Source of the DNA: JANNSX01 sp963741525
GTDB taxonomy: Bacteria; Pseudomonadota; Alphaproteobacteria; Rhizobiales; Hyphomicrobiaceae
Reading direction: 5' to 3'
Assembly: GCA_963741525.1 (NCBI GenBank)
Contig: CAVUIW010000005.1
Location: forward strand, 186,001 to 250,000
Length of the DNA stretch: 64,000 nucleotides
Shown: one piece after another, positions 53,176 to 61,691 of the stretch
Layout of the letters: each line of letters starts with the position of its first letter
How positions within the stretch are numbered: position 1 is the first letter of the stretch
The notes under the pieces: model-generated
What the model saw: only the letters and a program-made list of their open reading frames with translations
The model's database searches: none
What the model was told of the DNA's origin: nothing
Program-made: the position numbers and the translations under genes

Positions 53176-54174
53176 CGAGGCCTCGACGGCATGGAGGTCC
53201 TTGATGGCCGCGATGACCTCGGCCGGCACTTCCGTCCCGCACAACCGCCGGCGCCACGCCTTCTGCGTGGCAACGTCTGGCACGCGCCGCTCGACCACCC
53301 AGACGAGATGCTTGCGCGCGTTCCTCACACCAAGTCCGATGCCATAGTGCGCGAGCATCGCCTCGTAATGCTCGATGAGGATGTCGCTCTGCGCGTCCGG
53401 CGACGGATCGCCGGGATCGGCGCCTGTGGCGAGCGCTGTCGCAATGCGTCCGGGCATCCATGGCGCCCCATAGGCGCCGCGCCCGACCATGACGCCGTCG
53501 GCGCCGGAGAGCATGAGGGCCTCGCGCGCCTGCGCAATGCCGGTGATGTCGCCGTTGACGAGGACGGGAATGCGCACCGCCTCCTTCACCTGGCGCACCA
53601 GCGGCCAATTCGCCTTGCCCTTGAAGAACTGGCAGCGGGTGCGGCCGTGCACCGTCAACAAGCGGATGCCGGAATCTTGCGCGCGGCGCGCGAGCTCGGG
53701 CGCATTGAGGCTCTTTTCGTCCCAACCCAGCCGCATCTTCAGCGTCACCGGACGATCGACCGCGCCGACGGTCGCCTCGATGAGTGTCAGCGCGTGATCG
53801 AGGTCGCGCATCAGGGCCGAGCCCGCAAGCCCGTTCGTCACGACCTTCGACGGGCAACCCATGTTGATGTCGATGACATCGGCGCCGAGGTCTTGAGCAA
53901 TCCGTGCGCCTTCCGCCATCCACCGCGCCTCCCGGCCGGCCAGCTGGATGACGAAGGGCTGATGCTCCGGCGGCCGGACCTTCAAGAGCATATCGCCCCG
54001 CTCCTGCACCAGCGGCTCGGAGGCGACCATTTCACTGACGACAAGCCCCGCGCCGAACCGGTGCGCCAGATCCCGGAACGGCAGGTCGCTCACCCCCGAC
54101 ATCGGGGCGAGCGCCACCGGGTTGGGCAGGGTGATTGGGCCGATGGCCAGGGGGGATAAAGGTGCGCTGCTCAT
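53143..54174 (-). CDS. dusB: tRNA-dihydrouridine synthase DusB (NifR3)
   Basis: 343 aa, start ATG 54174 (MSSAPLSPLAIGPITLPNPV). FMN-dependent TIM barrel: ALAPMSGVSDLPFRDLAHRFG, SEMVASE, VIQLAGREARWM, DINMGCPSKVVTNGLAGSALM (catalytic Cys near residue 105), VKMRLGWDEKSL-like segment, TVHGRTRCQFFKGKANW and VLVNGDI...GADGVMVGRGAYG. The nifR3-ntrB-ntrC order is classical for alphaproteobacteria. Its last nine codons derive from the terminal repeat of the neighbouring element, so the original C-terminus may have been replaced. Confidence 0.93.
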   Translation of the reverse strand: MSSAPLSPLAIGPITLPNPVALAPMSGVSDLPFRDLAHRFGAGLVVSEMVASEPLVQERGDMLLKVRPPEHQPFVIQLAGREARWMAEGARIAQDLGADVIDINMGCPSKVVTNGLAGSALMRDLDHALTLIEATVGAVDRPVTLKMRLGWDEKSLNAPELARRAQDSGIRLLTVHGRTRCQFFKGKANWPLVRQVKEAVRIPVLVNGDITGIAQAREALMLSGADGVMVGRGAYGAPWMPGRIATALATGADPGDPSPDAQSDILIEHYEAMLAHYGIGLGVRNARKHLVWVVERRVPDVATQKAWRRRLCGTEVPAEVIAAIKDLHAVEASVPTITEGRHV

Positions 54175-54329
54175 TTCGTGGGCAGTGATAGTCGTCTGCC
54201 TATTTTTTGGGCAATAGGCGCGTTGGGCAGGGTTAACGCCGCCGAACCGTGGCTCCGCGCCCCGCCGGCGTGCTAGGCAGGCGGCGAATGCCCCTCCCAA
54301 AGCCCCTAGGAAGCCCCAGGAGCCCCTCC

Positions 54330-55526
54330 GTGCCGATCGCCCCCACAGTGGCCCTCATCGTCGCCGCCGGCCGTGGGGCGCGGTCGGGGGCGCTCGGGCC
54401 GAAACAGTACATAGCGCTCGATGGCCAGGCCGTGCTGCGGCGGAGTTTATCCCCGTTTCTTGCGCATCCCGCGATTAACCACACGCTCGTGGTTATCCAC
54501 CCGGACGACTGCGAGGCCTATGGTGAATGCGTCGCGGGCATCGAGGGTCGCCTGCTCCAGCCCGCGACCGGCGGGGCGACGCGGCAGGAGTCGGTCCGCG
54601 CCGGGCTCGAGGCGCTCAGCCATGCGAACCCGACCCATGTCCTCATCCACGACGCCGCGCGCCCCTTCGTCGATGCCGGCACCATCGACCGCGTGCTCGA
54701 GGGCTTGGGCGATGCCGATGGCGCCATTCCGTCTCTGCCGATCCACGACACCATCAAGCGCGGCGACACCGGTTTCATCCGCGAGACCGTCGACCGCACG
54801 GGGCTTTTGCGCACCCAGACCCCGCAAGGCTTTCGCTACCCCGCGATCCTCGACGCGCACCGCCGTGCCGCATCTGCCGGCGTCTCGGGTCTCACCGACG
54901 ACGCCCATGTCGCCGAATGGGCGGGCCTTTCCGTCAAGCTGGTCGCGGGACACGAAAGCAACATGAAGCTCACCACCGCCGCGGACTTTCTGGAAGCCGA
55001 GAACCGGCTATTCCGTGATCGCCTCATCGCCCAAGGCGAAACCGTCACCGGCAACGGTTTCGACGTGCACCGCTTCACGGCGGGTGATCACGTCATGCTC
55101 TGCGGCGTCCGCGTGCCACACACTCACGGCCTCGAAGGTCATTCGGACGCCGATGCACCTCTGCACGCGCTGACAGACGCCATCCTCGGCGCGCTTGGCG
55201 CGGGCGACATCGGCGTGCATTTCCCTCCGAGCGATCCGCAGTGGAAGGGCGCGGCTTCCGAACTGTTCGTCCGCCATGCGGCACAACTCGTCACGGCAGC
55301 GGGCGGCCGGATCGTCCATGCCGACATCACCGTCATCGCCGAACAGCCGCGCATCGGTCCCCACCGCGCGGCCATGACCGCCCGCCTCGCCGGCATGCTC
55401 GAGCTTGCGCCCCAGCGCGTCTCGATCAAGGCCACCACCAGCGAGCGCCTGGGCTTCACCGGCCGCGGCGAGGGCCTGGCCGCGCTCGCCACCGTGACGC
55501 TCAAGCTCCCCTTCGTCCGAAACTGA
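54330..55526 (+). CDS. ispDF: Bifunctional IspD/IspF (MEP isoprenoid pathway)
   Basis: About 398 aa. The start is uncertain: GTG 54330 (PIAPTVALIVAAGRG) has CCAGGAG eight bases upstream and begins right at the fold; ATG 54288 or 54249 would add a Pro-rich leader. The IspD half (about 1-225) has VAAGRGARSGALGPKQY, DAARPFVDAGTI, GLLRTQTPQGF and DDAHVAEWAG. The IspF half (about 235-398) has GNGFDVHRFTAGD with metal Asp/His, EGHSDADAPLHALTDAILGALG, DIGVHFPPSDPQWKG and TTSERLGFTGRGEGLAALA. Makes CDP-ME and then cyclic MEcPP. Divergent from dusB, the usual alphaproteobacterial arrangement. Confidence 0.94.
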   Translation: MPIAPTVALIVAAGRGARSGALGPKQYIALDGQAVLRRSLSPFLAHPAINHTLVVIHPDDCEAYGECVAGIEGRLLQPATGGATRQESVRAGLEALSHANPTHVLIHDAARPFVDAGTIDRVLEGLGDADGAIPSLPIHDTIKRGDTGFIRETVDRTGLLRTQTPQGFRYPAILDAHRRAASAGVSGLTDDAHVAEWAGLSVKLVAGHESNMKLTTAADFLEAENRLFRDRLIAQGETVTGNGFDVHRFTAGDHVMLCGVRVPHTHGLEGHSDADAPLHALTDAILGALGAGDIGVHFPPSDPQWKGAASELFVRHAAQLVTAAGGRIVHADITVIAEQPRIGPHRAAMTARLAGMLELAPQRVSIKATTSERLGFTGRGEGLAALATVTLKLPFVRN

Positions 55527-55619
55527 TCCAAACACGTGATGAGCGAAGCATTGCAGGCCCGCCCCGAATTGTAGCAGCTTCGGTTGTATGTCCGCAGCTG
55601 ACTTCGGGGAGCCATCGCC

Positions 55620-56111
55620 ATGGAAGGTCTGACACAGACCGAGTCGCTGAGTGCCGCCGAGATAGCCGAAAGCTCATCCTCGTGTTGCGTGGCACTCCGC
55701 GCCCGCCGCATGAGCCGCATCATTACGCGCGTCTATGACGATGCGCTCCGCCGCCTCGGCCTCACCGCCAGCCAGTTCACGCTGCTGACGGCGGTTGCCC
55801 AGCAGGATGGCGTGACGGCCGCCGAGATCGGGTTCGACCTCGACATCGAGAAATCGACGCTGTCGCGCAATCTGAAGCGGCTGGTGAGCCTGAGGCTCAT
55901 CAATATGGATCCGCCGGCCGGCCGCCGCGGCCGTGGCCTGCATCTGACGGCCGCCGGCGACGACGCGATCCGCAAGGCTTATCCGATCTGGCGGGAAACC
56001 CAGCTTCGCGTCGTGCAGACGATGGGCAACGAGTTCGACCGGTACGTTCGATCGTTTGTTGGATTCGGCCGAGAAGCTCGTCGCCGCCTGATATTGGAAT
56101 CGCAAGACTGA
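55620..56111 (+). CDS. MarR-family transcriptional regulator, C-terminus probably frameshifted
   Basis: 163 codons as read, start ATG 55620. Winged-helix core: RITRVYDDALRRLGLTASQFTLLTAVAQ (split), GVTAAEIGFDLDIEKSTLSRNLKRLVSLRLI, and the wing GRRGRGLHLTAAG. After NEFD (about 56040) the current frame gives an Arg-rich unusual end, while the next frame reads TFDRLLDSAEKLVAA and stops at 56091, the typical MarR dimerisation tail. So one extra base near 56040-56046 is likely. The regulator may control the adjacent cinA-like gene or an unlinked target. Confidence 0.78.
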   Translation: MEGLTQTESLSAAEIAESSSSCCVALRARRMSRIITRVYDDALRRLGLTASQFTLLTAVAQQDGVTAAEIGFDLDIEKSTLSRNLKRLVSLRLINMDPPAGRRGRGLHLTAAGDDAIRKAYPIWRETQLRVVQTMGNEFDRYVRSFVGFGREARRRLILESQD

Positions 56112-56139
56112 GTAGGCCCTTCGCGCTGCCTCGGCTAAT

Positions 56140-56664
56140 GTGCCGGGGAACAGCACGGAGGGCCTCGTCATTTCCGGTGATCCACAACTCATTGCCGAGG
56201 CCAAGGCACTCGTCGATCTCCTGCGCGCCAAGGGCTTGAAGCTCGCGACGGCCGAATCCTGTACCGGCGGCCTCATCGCCGGCGCGATCACCGAGATCGC
56301 CGGTTCCTCAGATGTCTTCGACCGCGGCTTCGTAACCTATTCGAACGAAGCGAAATCCGAGATGCTCGGCGTGCCGCCGGCGCTGATCGCCACGCACGGC
56401 GCGGTCAGCCCCGAGGTGGCGCAGGCGATGGCGGAGGGTGCGATCCGGCAATCGCGCGCCGACGTTGCGGTTGCCGTGACCGGCGTTGCAGGCCCCGGCG
56501 GCGGCACGGCCAGCAAGCCTGTCGGTCTCGTTTATCTCGCGGCGATGCGGCGCGGCGGTGCACCGGTCGTCGAGGAGCTCCGCCTCAGGAGCGTCGGCCG
56601 CGGCCCAATCCGGCGCGCGACGGTTCTCGAGGCGATGGCAATGATCGGCCGGGCCTCGGGCTGA
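56140..56664 (+). CDS. CinA C-terminal-domain protein (nicotinamide-nucleotide amidohydrolase PncC type)
   Basis: About 174 aa, GTG 56140 being the only standard start before the domain. Core: LATAESCTGGLIAGAITEIAGSS near residues 35-54 with catalytic Ser/Lys motif members, DVFDRGFVTYSNEAKSEMLGV, HGAVSPEVAQAMAEGA and VAVTGVAGPGGGTASKPVGLVYLA. The enzyme deamidates nicotinamide mononucleotide in pyridine-nucleotide salvage. No N-terminal MoCF domain is present, so it is the stand-alone PncC form. Frame intact. Confidence 0.88.
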   Translation: MPGNSTEGLVISGDPQLIAEAKALVDLLRAKGLKLATAESCTGGLIAGAITEIAGSSDVFDRGFVTYSNEAKSEMLGVPPALIATHGAVSPEVAQAMAEGAIRQSRADVAVAVTGVAGPGGGTASKPVGLVYLAAMRRGGAPVVEELRLRSVGRGPIRRATVLEAMAMIGRASG

Positions 56665-56696
56665 ACCGCTTCAAAGACTCCACGCGCCAGCAGCAC

Positions 56697-57401
56697 TCAG
56701 GCGTGGGCAACCCAGCCACGAAACGCGAAGCCGGCGTAGAAGAGGCTGACGTCGTCGAACCCCGCATCACGCAATTGCCGCTCGTCGTCCTCCGGGCTGA
56801 GAATTGGCAAACGGGCCGCGATCGCGGACCGCGCATCGTCCGCCTGTGACGGCTCAACGCCGGAAGCTATCGCAAAGGCGGCATAGCGTGCGAGCCAGAG
56901 GTCCGGCTCCCCGGCTCCTTGCGGGAAGCTGAAGTGGGCGACCACGAAGGGCGCCCCGGGTTTCAGGCGGCGTCGCACCTCTTTGAGCGTCCGCAGGCGC
57001 TCCTCGCGCTCGATAAAGTGCATCGTCAGGATGCATGTCGCAGCGTCGAACAGACCATCCGGCGCGCAGTCGATGAGCCCATGGTGCAATCGTGCGCGGG
57101 TAAGGAGAGGCCCAAGGGTCACCCGTGCCAGGTCGAGCATTGCGGCGGATGGATCGACCCCGTCGAACCGCCAACCGGGCCGGGCTTCGGCAAACACCTT
57201 GATCTCCAAACCACCGCCTGCGCCGAGGACCAACACACGCGCATCGTCCGGCGCACGCTCCGCGAGGAGCAGCATGACCATGCGCTGCATGTCAGCGAAT
57301 CCGGGCACAAGACGCGGCGGCCTTTCGGCATAGCGCGCGACAGCCTGTGGGTCAGAAAACGCGTCCATGCTCGAAGCATGCCCTATCCCGAACTTGTCCA
57401 T
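56697..57401 (-). CDS. Class I SAM-dependent methyltransferase
   Basis: 234 aa, start ATG 57401 (MDKFGIGHASSMDAFSDPQAV). Methyltransferase motif I VLVLGAGGGLEIKVFAEARP near residue 56, acidic loop FDGVDPSAAMLDLAR near 79, motif post-I region and CILTMHFIEREERLRTLKEVRRRLKPG at 120-150, matching the Methyltransf_25/12 type. Substrate unknown; small-molecule methylation is likelier than RNA. Located between cinA-like and tgt genes, transcribed toward cinA. Confidence 0.78.
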   Translation of the reverse strand: MDKFGIGHASSMDAFSDPQAVARYAERPPRLVPGFADMQRMVMLLLAERAPDDARVLVLGAGGGLEIKVFAEARPGWRFDGVDPSAAMLDLARVTLGPLLTRARLHHGLIDCAPDGLFDAATCILTMHFIEREERLRTLKEVRRRLKPGAPFVVAHFSFPQGAGEPDLWLARYAAFAIASGVEPSQADDARSAIAARLPILSPEDDERQLRDAGFDDVSLFYAGFAFRGWVAHA

Positions 57402-57478
57402 GAAAGTCGACTCCGGCCGAAAGCGGGATTTGCAACCGTGACACTATCAGACTGTTTCAGCGCATGTACGATTGGCGA

Positions 57479-58612
57479 TCACTTGATGTGACCGTCCGCC
57501 CCCCGCATCCGCGCCAACGTCTCCGCCTTGAACTCAGCATACCGCCTCTCCGCGATCGCCGCGCGGATGCCCGCCATCAGCGCCTGATAGAAAGCGACGT
57601 TGTTCCAGGTGAGCAGCATGGCGGCGAGATGCTCGCCCGCTTTGACGAGGTGATGCAGGTAGGCGCGGGAATAGTCGCGGGTCGCCGGACATGAGGACGT
57701 GGCATCCAGCGGCCGCTCGTCCTCGGCATGCGCCGCGTTCTTGAATTTGACCTTGCCGTCCCAGGTGTAGGCGAGGCCGTGGCGGCCGGCGCGCGTCGGC
57801 ATCACGCAGTCGAACTGATCGACGCCGAGCGCCACCGCTTCCAAGATGTCCTCCGGCGTACCGACGCCCATCAGATAGCGCGGCTTCTCTCTTGGCAGCA
57901 GCGGCTCGACGACATCGATCATGGCCAGCATCTCGGATTGCGGCTCGCCGACCGCGAGCCCACCGATCGAATGGCCATGGAACCCCATGGCGACAAGCCC
58001 TTTCGCCGAGCGGCGGCGCAGCGCCGGATCGGTGCCGCCCTGGACGATGCCGTAGAGGGCCTGGCCGGGTGTGCTGAGCTTTTCGAAGGCAACCTTCGAG
58101 CGCGCGGCCCAGCGCAATGACAGCTCCATGGCACGCTCGGTCTCTTCGCGCGTCGCCGGCATTTCCAGGCACTCGTCGAGCTGCATCTGGATGTCGGCGC
58201 CGAGCAGGCATTGGATCTCGATGGAGCGCTCGGGCGAGAGGTGGTGCCGCGAGCCGTCGATGTGCGATTGGAAGGTCGCGCCCTCCTCCGTCATCTTGCG
58301 GAGCTTGGCGAGGCTCATGACCTGGAAGCCGCCTGAGTCGGTCAGGATCGGCCCGTCCCAGCCGATGAATGTGTGCAAGCCCCCGAGCCTGGCGACACGC
58401 TCCGCACCGGGCCGCAACATCAGATGATAGGTGTTGCCGAGGATGATGTCGGAGCCCGCCTCCTTCACGTCCTTCAGAAACATCGCCTTCACCGTCCCCG
58501 CCGTACCCACCGGCATGAAGGCCGGCGTGCGGATCACGCCGTGCGGAGTGTGGATGACACCGGTGCGCGCGCGTCCGTCAGTGGCGTCGAGGGTGAAAAC
58601 AAACATGCTCAT
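57479..58612 (-). CDS. tgt: tRNA-guanine transglycosylase (queuosine synthesis)
   Basis: 377 aa, start ATG 58612, overlapping the queA stop by 4 bases. TIM barrel exchanging preQ1 for guanine at tRNA position 34. Conserved TPAFMPVGTAGTVK, LGNTYHLMLRPG, LTDSGGFQVMSL (catalytic Asp), IDGSRHHLSPE, QCLLGADIQMQLDECLEMP, GIVQGGTDPALR, GLAVGE and FDCVMPTRAGRHG (nucleophile Asp). The zinc site is unusual: where Zymomonas Tgt has CxCxxC and a later His, this protein reads SSCPAT and TWNNVAFYQ, keeping only one Cys. Everything else looks functional. Confidence 0.93.
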   Translation of the reverse strand: MSMFVFTLDATDGRARTGVIHTPHGVIRTPAFMPVGTAGTVKAMFLKDVKEAGSDIILGNTYHLMLRPGAERVARLGGLHTFIGWDGPILTDSGGFQVMSLAKLRKMTEEGATFQSHIDGSRHHLSPERSIEIQCLLGADIQMQLDECLEMPATREETERAMELSLRWAARSKVAFEKLSTPGQALYGIVQGGTDPALRRRSAKGLVAMGFHGHSIGGLAVGEPQSEMLAMIDVVEPLLPREKPRYLMGVGTPEDILEAVALGVDQFDCVMPTRAGRHGLAYTWDGKVKFKNAAHAEDERPLDATSSCPATRDYSRAYLHHLVKAGEHLAAMLLTWNNVAFYQALMAGIRAAIAERRYAEFKAETLARMRGADGHIK

Positions 58613-59706
58613 GCTTTGACCTGCTCTGGCGCTTTAAACAACAGCGTCGCATCCCCATACGAATAGAACCGATACCGCTCCGCAATCGCATGGGCATAGG
58701 CCGCTTGCATGGTCTCCAGCCCCGCAAACGCCGAGACCAGCATGAACAGCGTCGAGCGCGGCAGGTGGAAGTTGGTCATCAGCACGTCGACAGCCTTGAA
58801 GCGATAGCCCGGCGTGATGAAGATTGCCGTTTCGCCGCGGAAGGGTCGGATGAGGCCGTCCTCGCCGGTGGCCGACTCGAGCAGGCGCAGCGAGGTCGTG
58901 CCTACGGCGACGATGCTGCCGCCCTTCGCCCGCACCGCGTCGAGCGCGGCGGCCGTCTCCTCCGTCACCTCGCCCCACTCCGCGTGCATCTTGTGGTGAG
59001 TTGTGTCCTCGGACTTAATCGGCAGAAAGGTTCCGGCGCCGACATGCAGCGTCACCGTGTGCCGCGAAATGCCGCGCGCTGTGAGCCGCTCCATCAGCTC
59101 GGGCGTGAAGTGCAGGCCCGCGGTCGGCGCGGCAACGGCGCCCTCACGGAAAGCGAACAGGGTCTGGTAGTCGGCGCGGTCGCGGTCCTCGACTTGGCGT
59201 TTGCCGGCGATGTAGGGCGGCAGCGGCACATGGCCCTGCGCGGCTATCGCCTCGTCGAGGAAGCTGCCGCGCAGATCAAACACTAGCTCGACCTCACCGC
59301 CCTCGCCCTTCACCCCCACCGTCGCATCGAGCGTGCCCGCTAGGCAGACATCGCCCGCACCCTCGGCGCCGAAGCGAATTCGGTCCCCGGCCTTCAACCG
59401 CTTGCCAGGCCGCGCCAGCGCCAACCAGCGACTGTCGTCGAGGCGCTGCAGCAGGTTCGCATGGATACGCGCCACGGCCCCGTCCTCGCGCGTTCGCGTG
59501 CCGGAAAGCTCCGCCATGATGACACGCGTGTCGTTGACGACGAGCGCATCGCCGGGGCGCAGCAGATCGGGCAGGTCGCGCACATGCCGATCATCAAGAC
59601 TTTCGCCCTGCCGAACAACCAGCAGCCGCGCCGCGTCCCGCGGGCTCGCCGGATAGAGCGCGATCAGGTCGTCGGGAAGCTCGAAGTCGAAGAGGCAGGT
59701 GCGCAT
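58609..59706 (-). CDS. queA: S-adenosylmethionine:tRNA ribosyltransferase-isomerase (queuosine synthesis)
   Basis: 365 aa, start ATG 59706 (MRTCLFDFELPDDLIALYPASPRD in part); upstream codons in frame are non-homologous. Landmarks: FELPDDLIALYPA, DALVVNDTRVIMAEL, GHVPLPPYI, DRADYQTLFAFREGAVAAPTAGLHFT (split), TLHVGAGTFLPIKSEDTTHHKMHAEW (split), GTTSLRLLESA, FHLPRSTLFMLVSAF, RYRFYSYGDATLL. Adds the epoxycyclopentanediol moiety to preQ1 in tRNA. Cotranscribed with tgt. Confidence 0.95.
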   Translation of the reverse strand: MRTCLFDFELPDDLIALYPASPRDAARLLVVRQGESLDDRHVRDLPDLLRPGDALVVNDTRVIMAELSGTRTREDGAVARIHANLLQRLDDSRWLALARPGKRLKAGDRIRFGAEGAGDVCLAGTLDATVGVKGEGGEVELVFDLRGSFLDEAIAAQGHVPLPPYIAGKRQVEDRDRADYQTLFAFREGAVAAPTAGLHFTPELMERLTARGISRHTVTLHVGAGTFLPIKSEDTTHHKMHAEWGEVTEETAAALDAVRAKGGSIVAVGTTSLRLLESATGEDGLIRPFRGETAIFITPGYRFKAVDVLMTNFHLPRSTLFMLVSAFAGLETMQAAYAHAIAERYRFYSYGDATLLFKAPEQVKA

Positions 59707-59756
59707 GGTGGTGGGATGTAAGTGCCGGGTGATGACGGGCACAAGCCGCGTCTCGA

Positions 59757-60404
59757 TCAACCAAGCCGCGTCTCGCCGTCCGGACCGGTCAACACCGCTT
59801 CGAACCGCAACTGAGGTGCCTGAACGACAGGCAGAGAAACCCCGATGGCCTTCAATCGCGCGACCAATGCCTCGGGCTCCGGATGCCCGAGCTCGAAGCG
59901 CTCGAGTGTAACCACGCCCGCCGCCGAGGCGGAAGGGTGCGGGCTCTGAAGCCAGTCGATGAAGAACGGCACGGCGCGATCGAAAGGTGCTGTCTCGACG
60001 TCGAGAAGCTTCCAGCTGAGCAATGCCCCATCCGGCCGGCGGCGGCTGAGGTCATAGGGTCCCTCGGTCCGCCGGCCCGCCGCCGCCTCTCGCCTCGCCA
60101 ATTCATCGAGAGACGCCGGCGAGCGCATGCAATAGGTCAAAATCCGCGGCTCGGCCGATGCGCGGCAGAAGGACAGCCAGCGGCCCGTCTCCGTCGTGCC
60201 CGGCACCGGCGCGACGATTTCGAGATAGGTCCCGCCGCCGAGACTGACGAGCGCATTCTCGGTGCCGCCGCGCGTATGCCTACCGCCCGGCGTCGCGCGT
60301 ACGCCCGTCAGCGCTTCGAAATGCGCCACGCCCGCCGCCAAGTCCGAGGCCGCCCACACGATGTGATCGAGATGGGGAACGGCCTCGGCTCCAACAGCAG
60401 TCAT
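59757..60404 (-). CDS. VOC-superfamily protein (glyoxalase-like domain)
   Basis: 215 aa, start ATG 60404, four bases downstream of the metY stop and therefore probably cotranscribed with it. Glyoxalase_3-type domain: LDHIVWAASDLAAGVAHFEALTG near residue 12, GTENALVSLGGGTYLEIVAP near 47 and an internal second module PAASLDELARREAAAG-like region to the C-terminus. His 14 and Glu near 62 could be metal ligands. Function unknown; location gives no firm clue beyond metY. Confidence 0.72.
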   Translation of the reverse strand: MTAVGAEAVPHLDHIVWAASDLAAGVAHFEALTGVRATPGGRHTRGGTENALVSLGGGTYLEIVAPVPGTTETGRWLSFCRASAEPRILTYCMRSPASLDELARREAAAGRRTEGPYDLSRRRPDGALLSWKLLDVETAPFDRAVPFFIDWLQSPHPSASAAGVVTLERFELGHPEPEALVARLKAIGVSLPVVQAPQLRFEAVLTGPDGETRLG

Positions 60405-60407
60405 CGC

Positions 60408-61691
60408 TCAAATCTCCGCCAGCGCCTGCTCAAGATCGGCGATGATGTCGGCCTTGTCCTCGATGCCGACCGACAAGCGCACGACATCGGGTCCCGCGCC
60501 CGCATCCTTGAGCCGATCCTTCGGCACCTGGCGATGGGTGGTGGAGGCCGGATGGATGATGAGCGAGCGCGTATCTCCGATGTTGGCCACGTGTGAGAAC
60601 AGCTCCACCTTCGAGACGAGCTTGACGCCCGCCTCGTATCCGCCCTTGACGCCGAAGGTGAACACCGCGCCCGCGCCCTTGGGACAGATCACCTTGTGGA
60701 GCTTGTAATACGCGTTGTCCTCGAGACCGGCATAGTTCACCCAATCCACCTTCTTGTGCTTGGCCAGCCACTCGGCGACGGCTGTCGCGTTCTCGCAATG
60801 ACGCGCCATGCGCAGCGGCAGCGTTTCGATACCGGTCAGCACCAGGAAGGCGTTCAGCGGCGCGATCGCAGGCCCCAGATCGCGCAGGCCCAGCACTCGG
60901 CAGGCGATCGCGAAGGAAAAGTTGCCGAAGGTCTCGGCGAGTTTCATGCCGTTGTAGCTCGGGTTCGGCTCCGAGAGCGAGGGGTACTTGCCCGACTTCA
61001 TCCAGTCGAAGGTGCCGCAGTCAACGATGAGGCCGGCGATCGAGTTGCCGTGGCCGCCCAGGAACTTGGTCGCCGAATGGATGACGATGTCAGCGCCGAA
61101 CTCCTTGGGCTTGCAGAGGTAGGGAGTCGCCAGCGTGTTGTCGACGATGAGCGGCACGCCGGCCTTCTTGGCCACCGCCGCGATCGCCCTCAGATCGACG
61201 ATGATGCCGCCGGGATTGGCGATACTCTCGCAGAAGATGGCGCGCGTTTTCGGCGTCACGAGCGCTTCGAAGGATTTGGCGTCGTGGCTGTCGGCCCATT
61301 TCACGTTCCAGCTCATCTTCTTGAAGGACTGGCCGAACTGGTTGATGGAGCCGCCGTAGAGTTGCTTGGCCGCGATGAACTCGTCGCCCGGCTCCATGAG
61401 CGTATGGAACACGAGATGCTGCGCGGCATGGCCTGACGCCACAGCCAGCGCCGCCGTGCCACCTTCGAGCGCCGCGATCCGCTCCTCGAGCACGCCCTGC
61501 GTCGGGTTGCCGATGCGGGTGTAGATGTTGCCGAAGGCTTCCAGATTGAACAGCGCCGCCGCGTGGTCGACATCGTTGAAGACGTACGCCGTCGTTTGAT
61601 AGATCGGCGTTGCGCGTGCGCCCGTCGAGGGGTCGGGCTTGGCGCCGGCGTGAATGGCGAGCGTGTCGAATTTCGGGGCGTTGTCGGCCAT
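60408..61691 (-). CDS. metY: O-acetylhomoserine aminocarboxypropyltransferase (sulfhydrylase)
   Basis: 427 aa, start ATG 61691 (MADNAPKFDTLAIHAGAKPD). Cys/Met metabolism PLP enzyme: TPIYQTTAYVFNDVDHAAALF, YTRIGNPTQGVLEERIAALEGG, ASGHAAQHLVFHTL, VDNTLATPYLCKPKEFGADIVIHSATKFLGGHGNSIAG (split) with the Schiff-base Lys near residue 205, GGYEAGVKLVSKVELFSHVANIGD and STTHRQ. Converts O-acetylhomoserine plus sulfide to homocysteine. Length and the HSATKFLGGHG motif fit MetY; methionine gamma-lyase is a less likely alternative. No recognisable SAM-II riboswitch precedes it. Confidence 0.9.
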   Translation of the reverse strand: MADNAPKFDTLAIHAGAKPDPSTGARATPIYQTTAYVFNDVDHAAALFNLEAFGNIYTRIGNPTQGVLEERIAALEGGTAALAVASGHAAQHLVFHTLMEPGDEFIAAKQLYGGSINQFGQSFKKMSWNVKWADSHDAKSFEALVTPKTRAIFCESIANPGGIIVDLRAIAAVAKKAGVPLIVDNTLATPYLCKPKEFGADIVIHSATKFLGGHGNSIAGLIVDCGTFDWMKSGKYPSLSEPNPSYNGMKLAETFGNFSFAIACRVLGLRDLGPAIAPLNAFLVLTGIETLPLRMARHCENATAVAEWLAKHKKVDWVNYAGLEDNAYYKLHKVICPKGAGAVFTFGVKGGYEAGVKLVSKVELFSHVANIGDTRSLIIHPASTTHRQVPKDRLKDAGAGPDVVRLSVGIEDKADIIADLEQALAEI

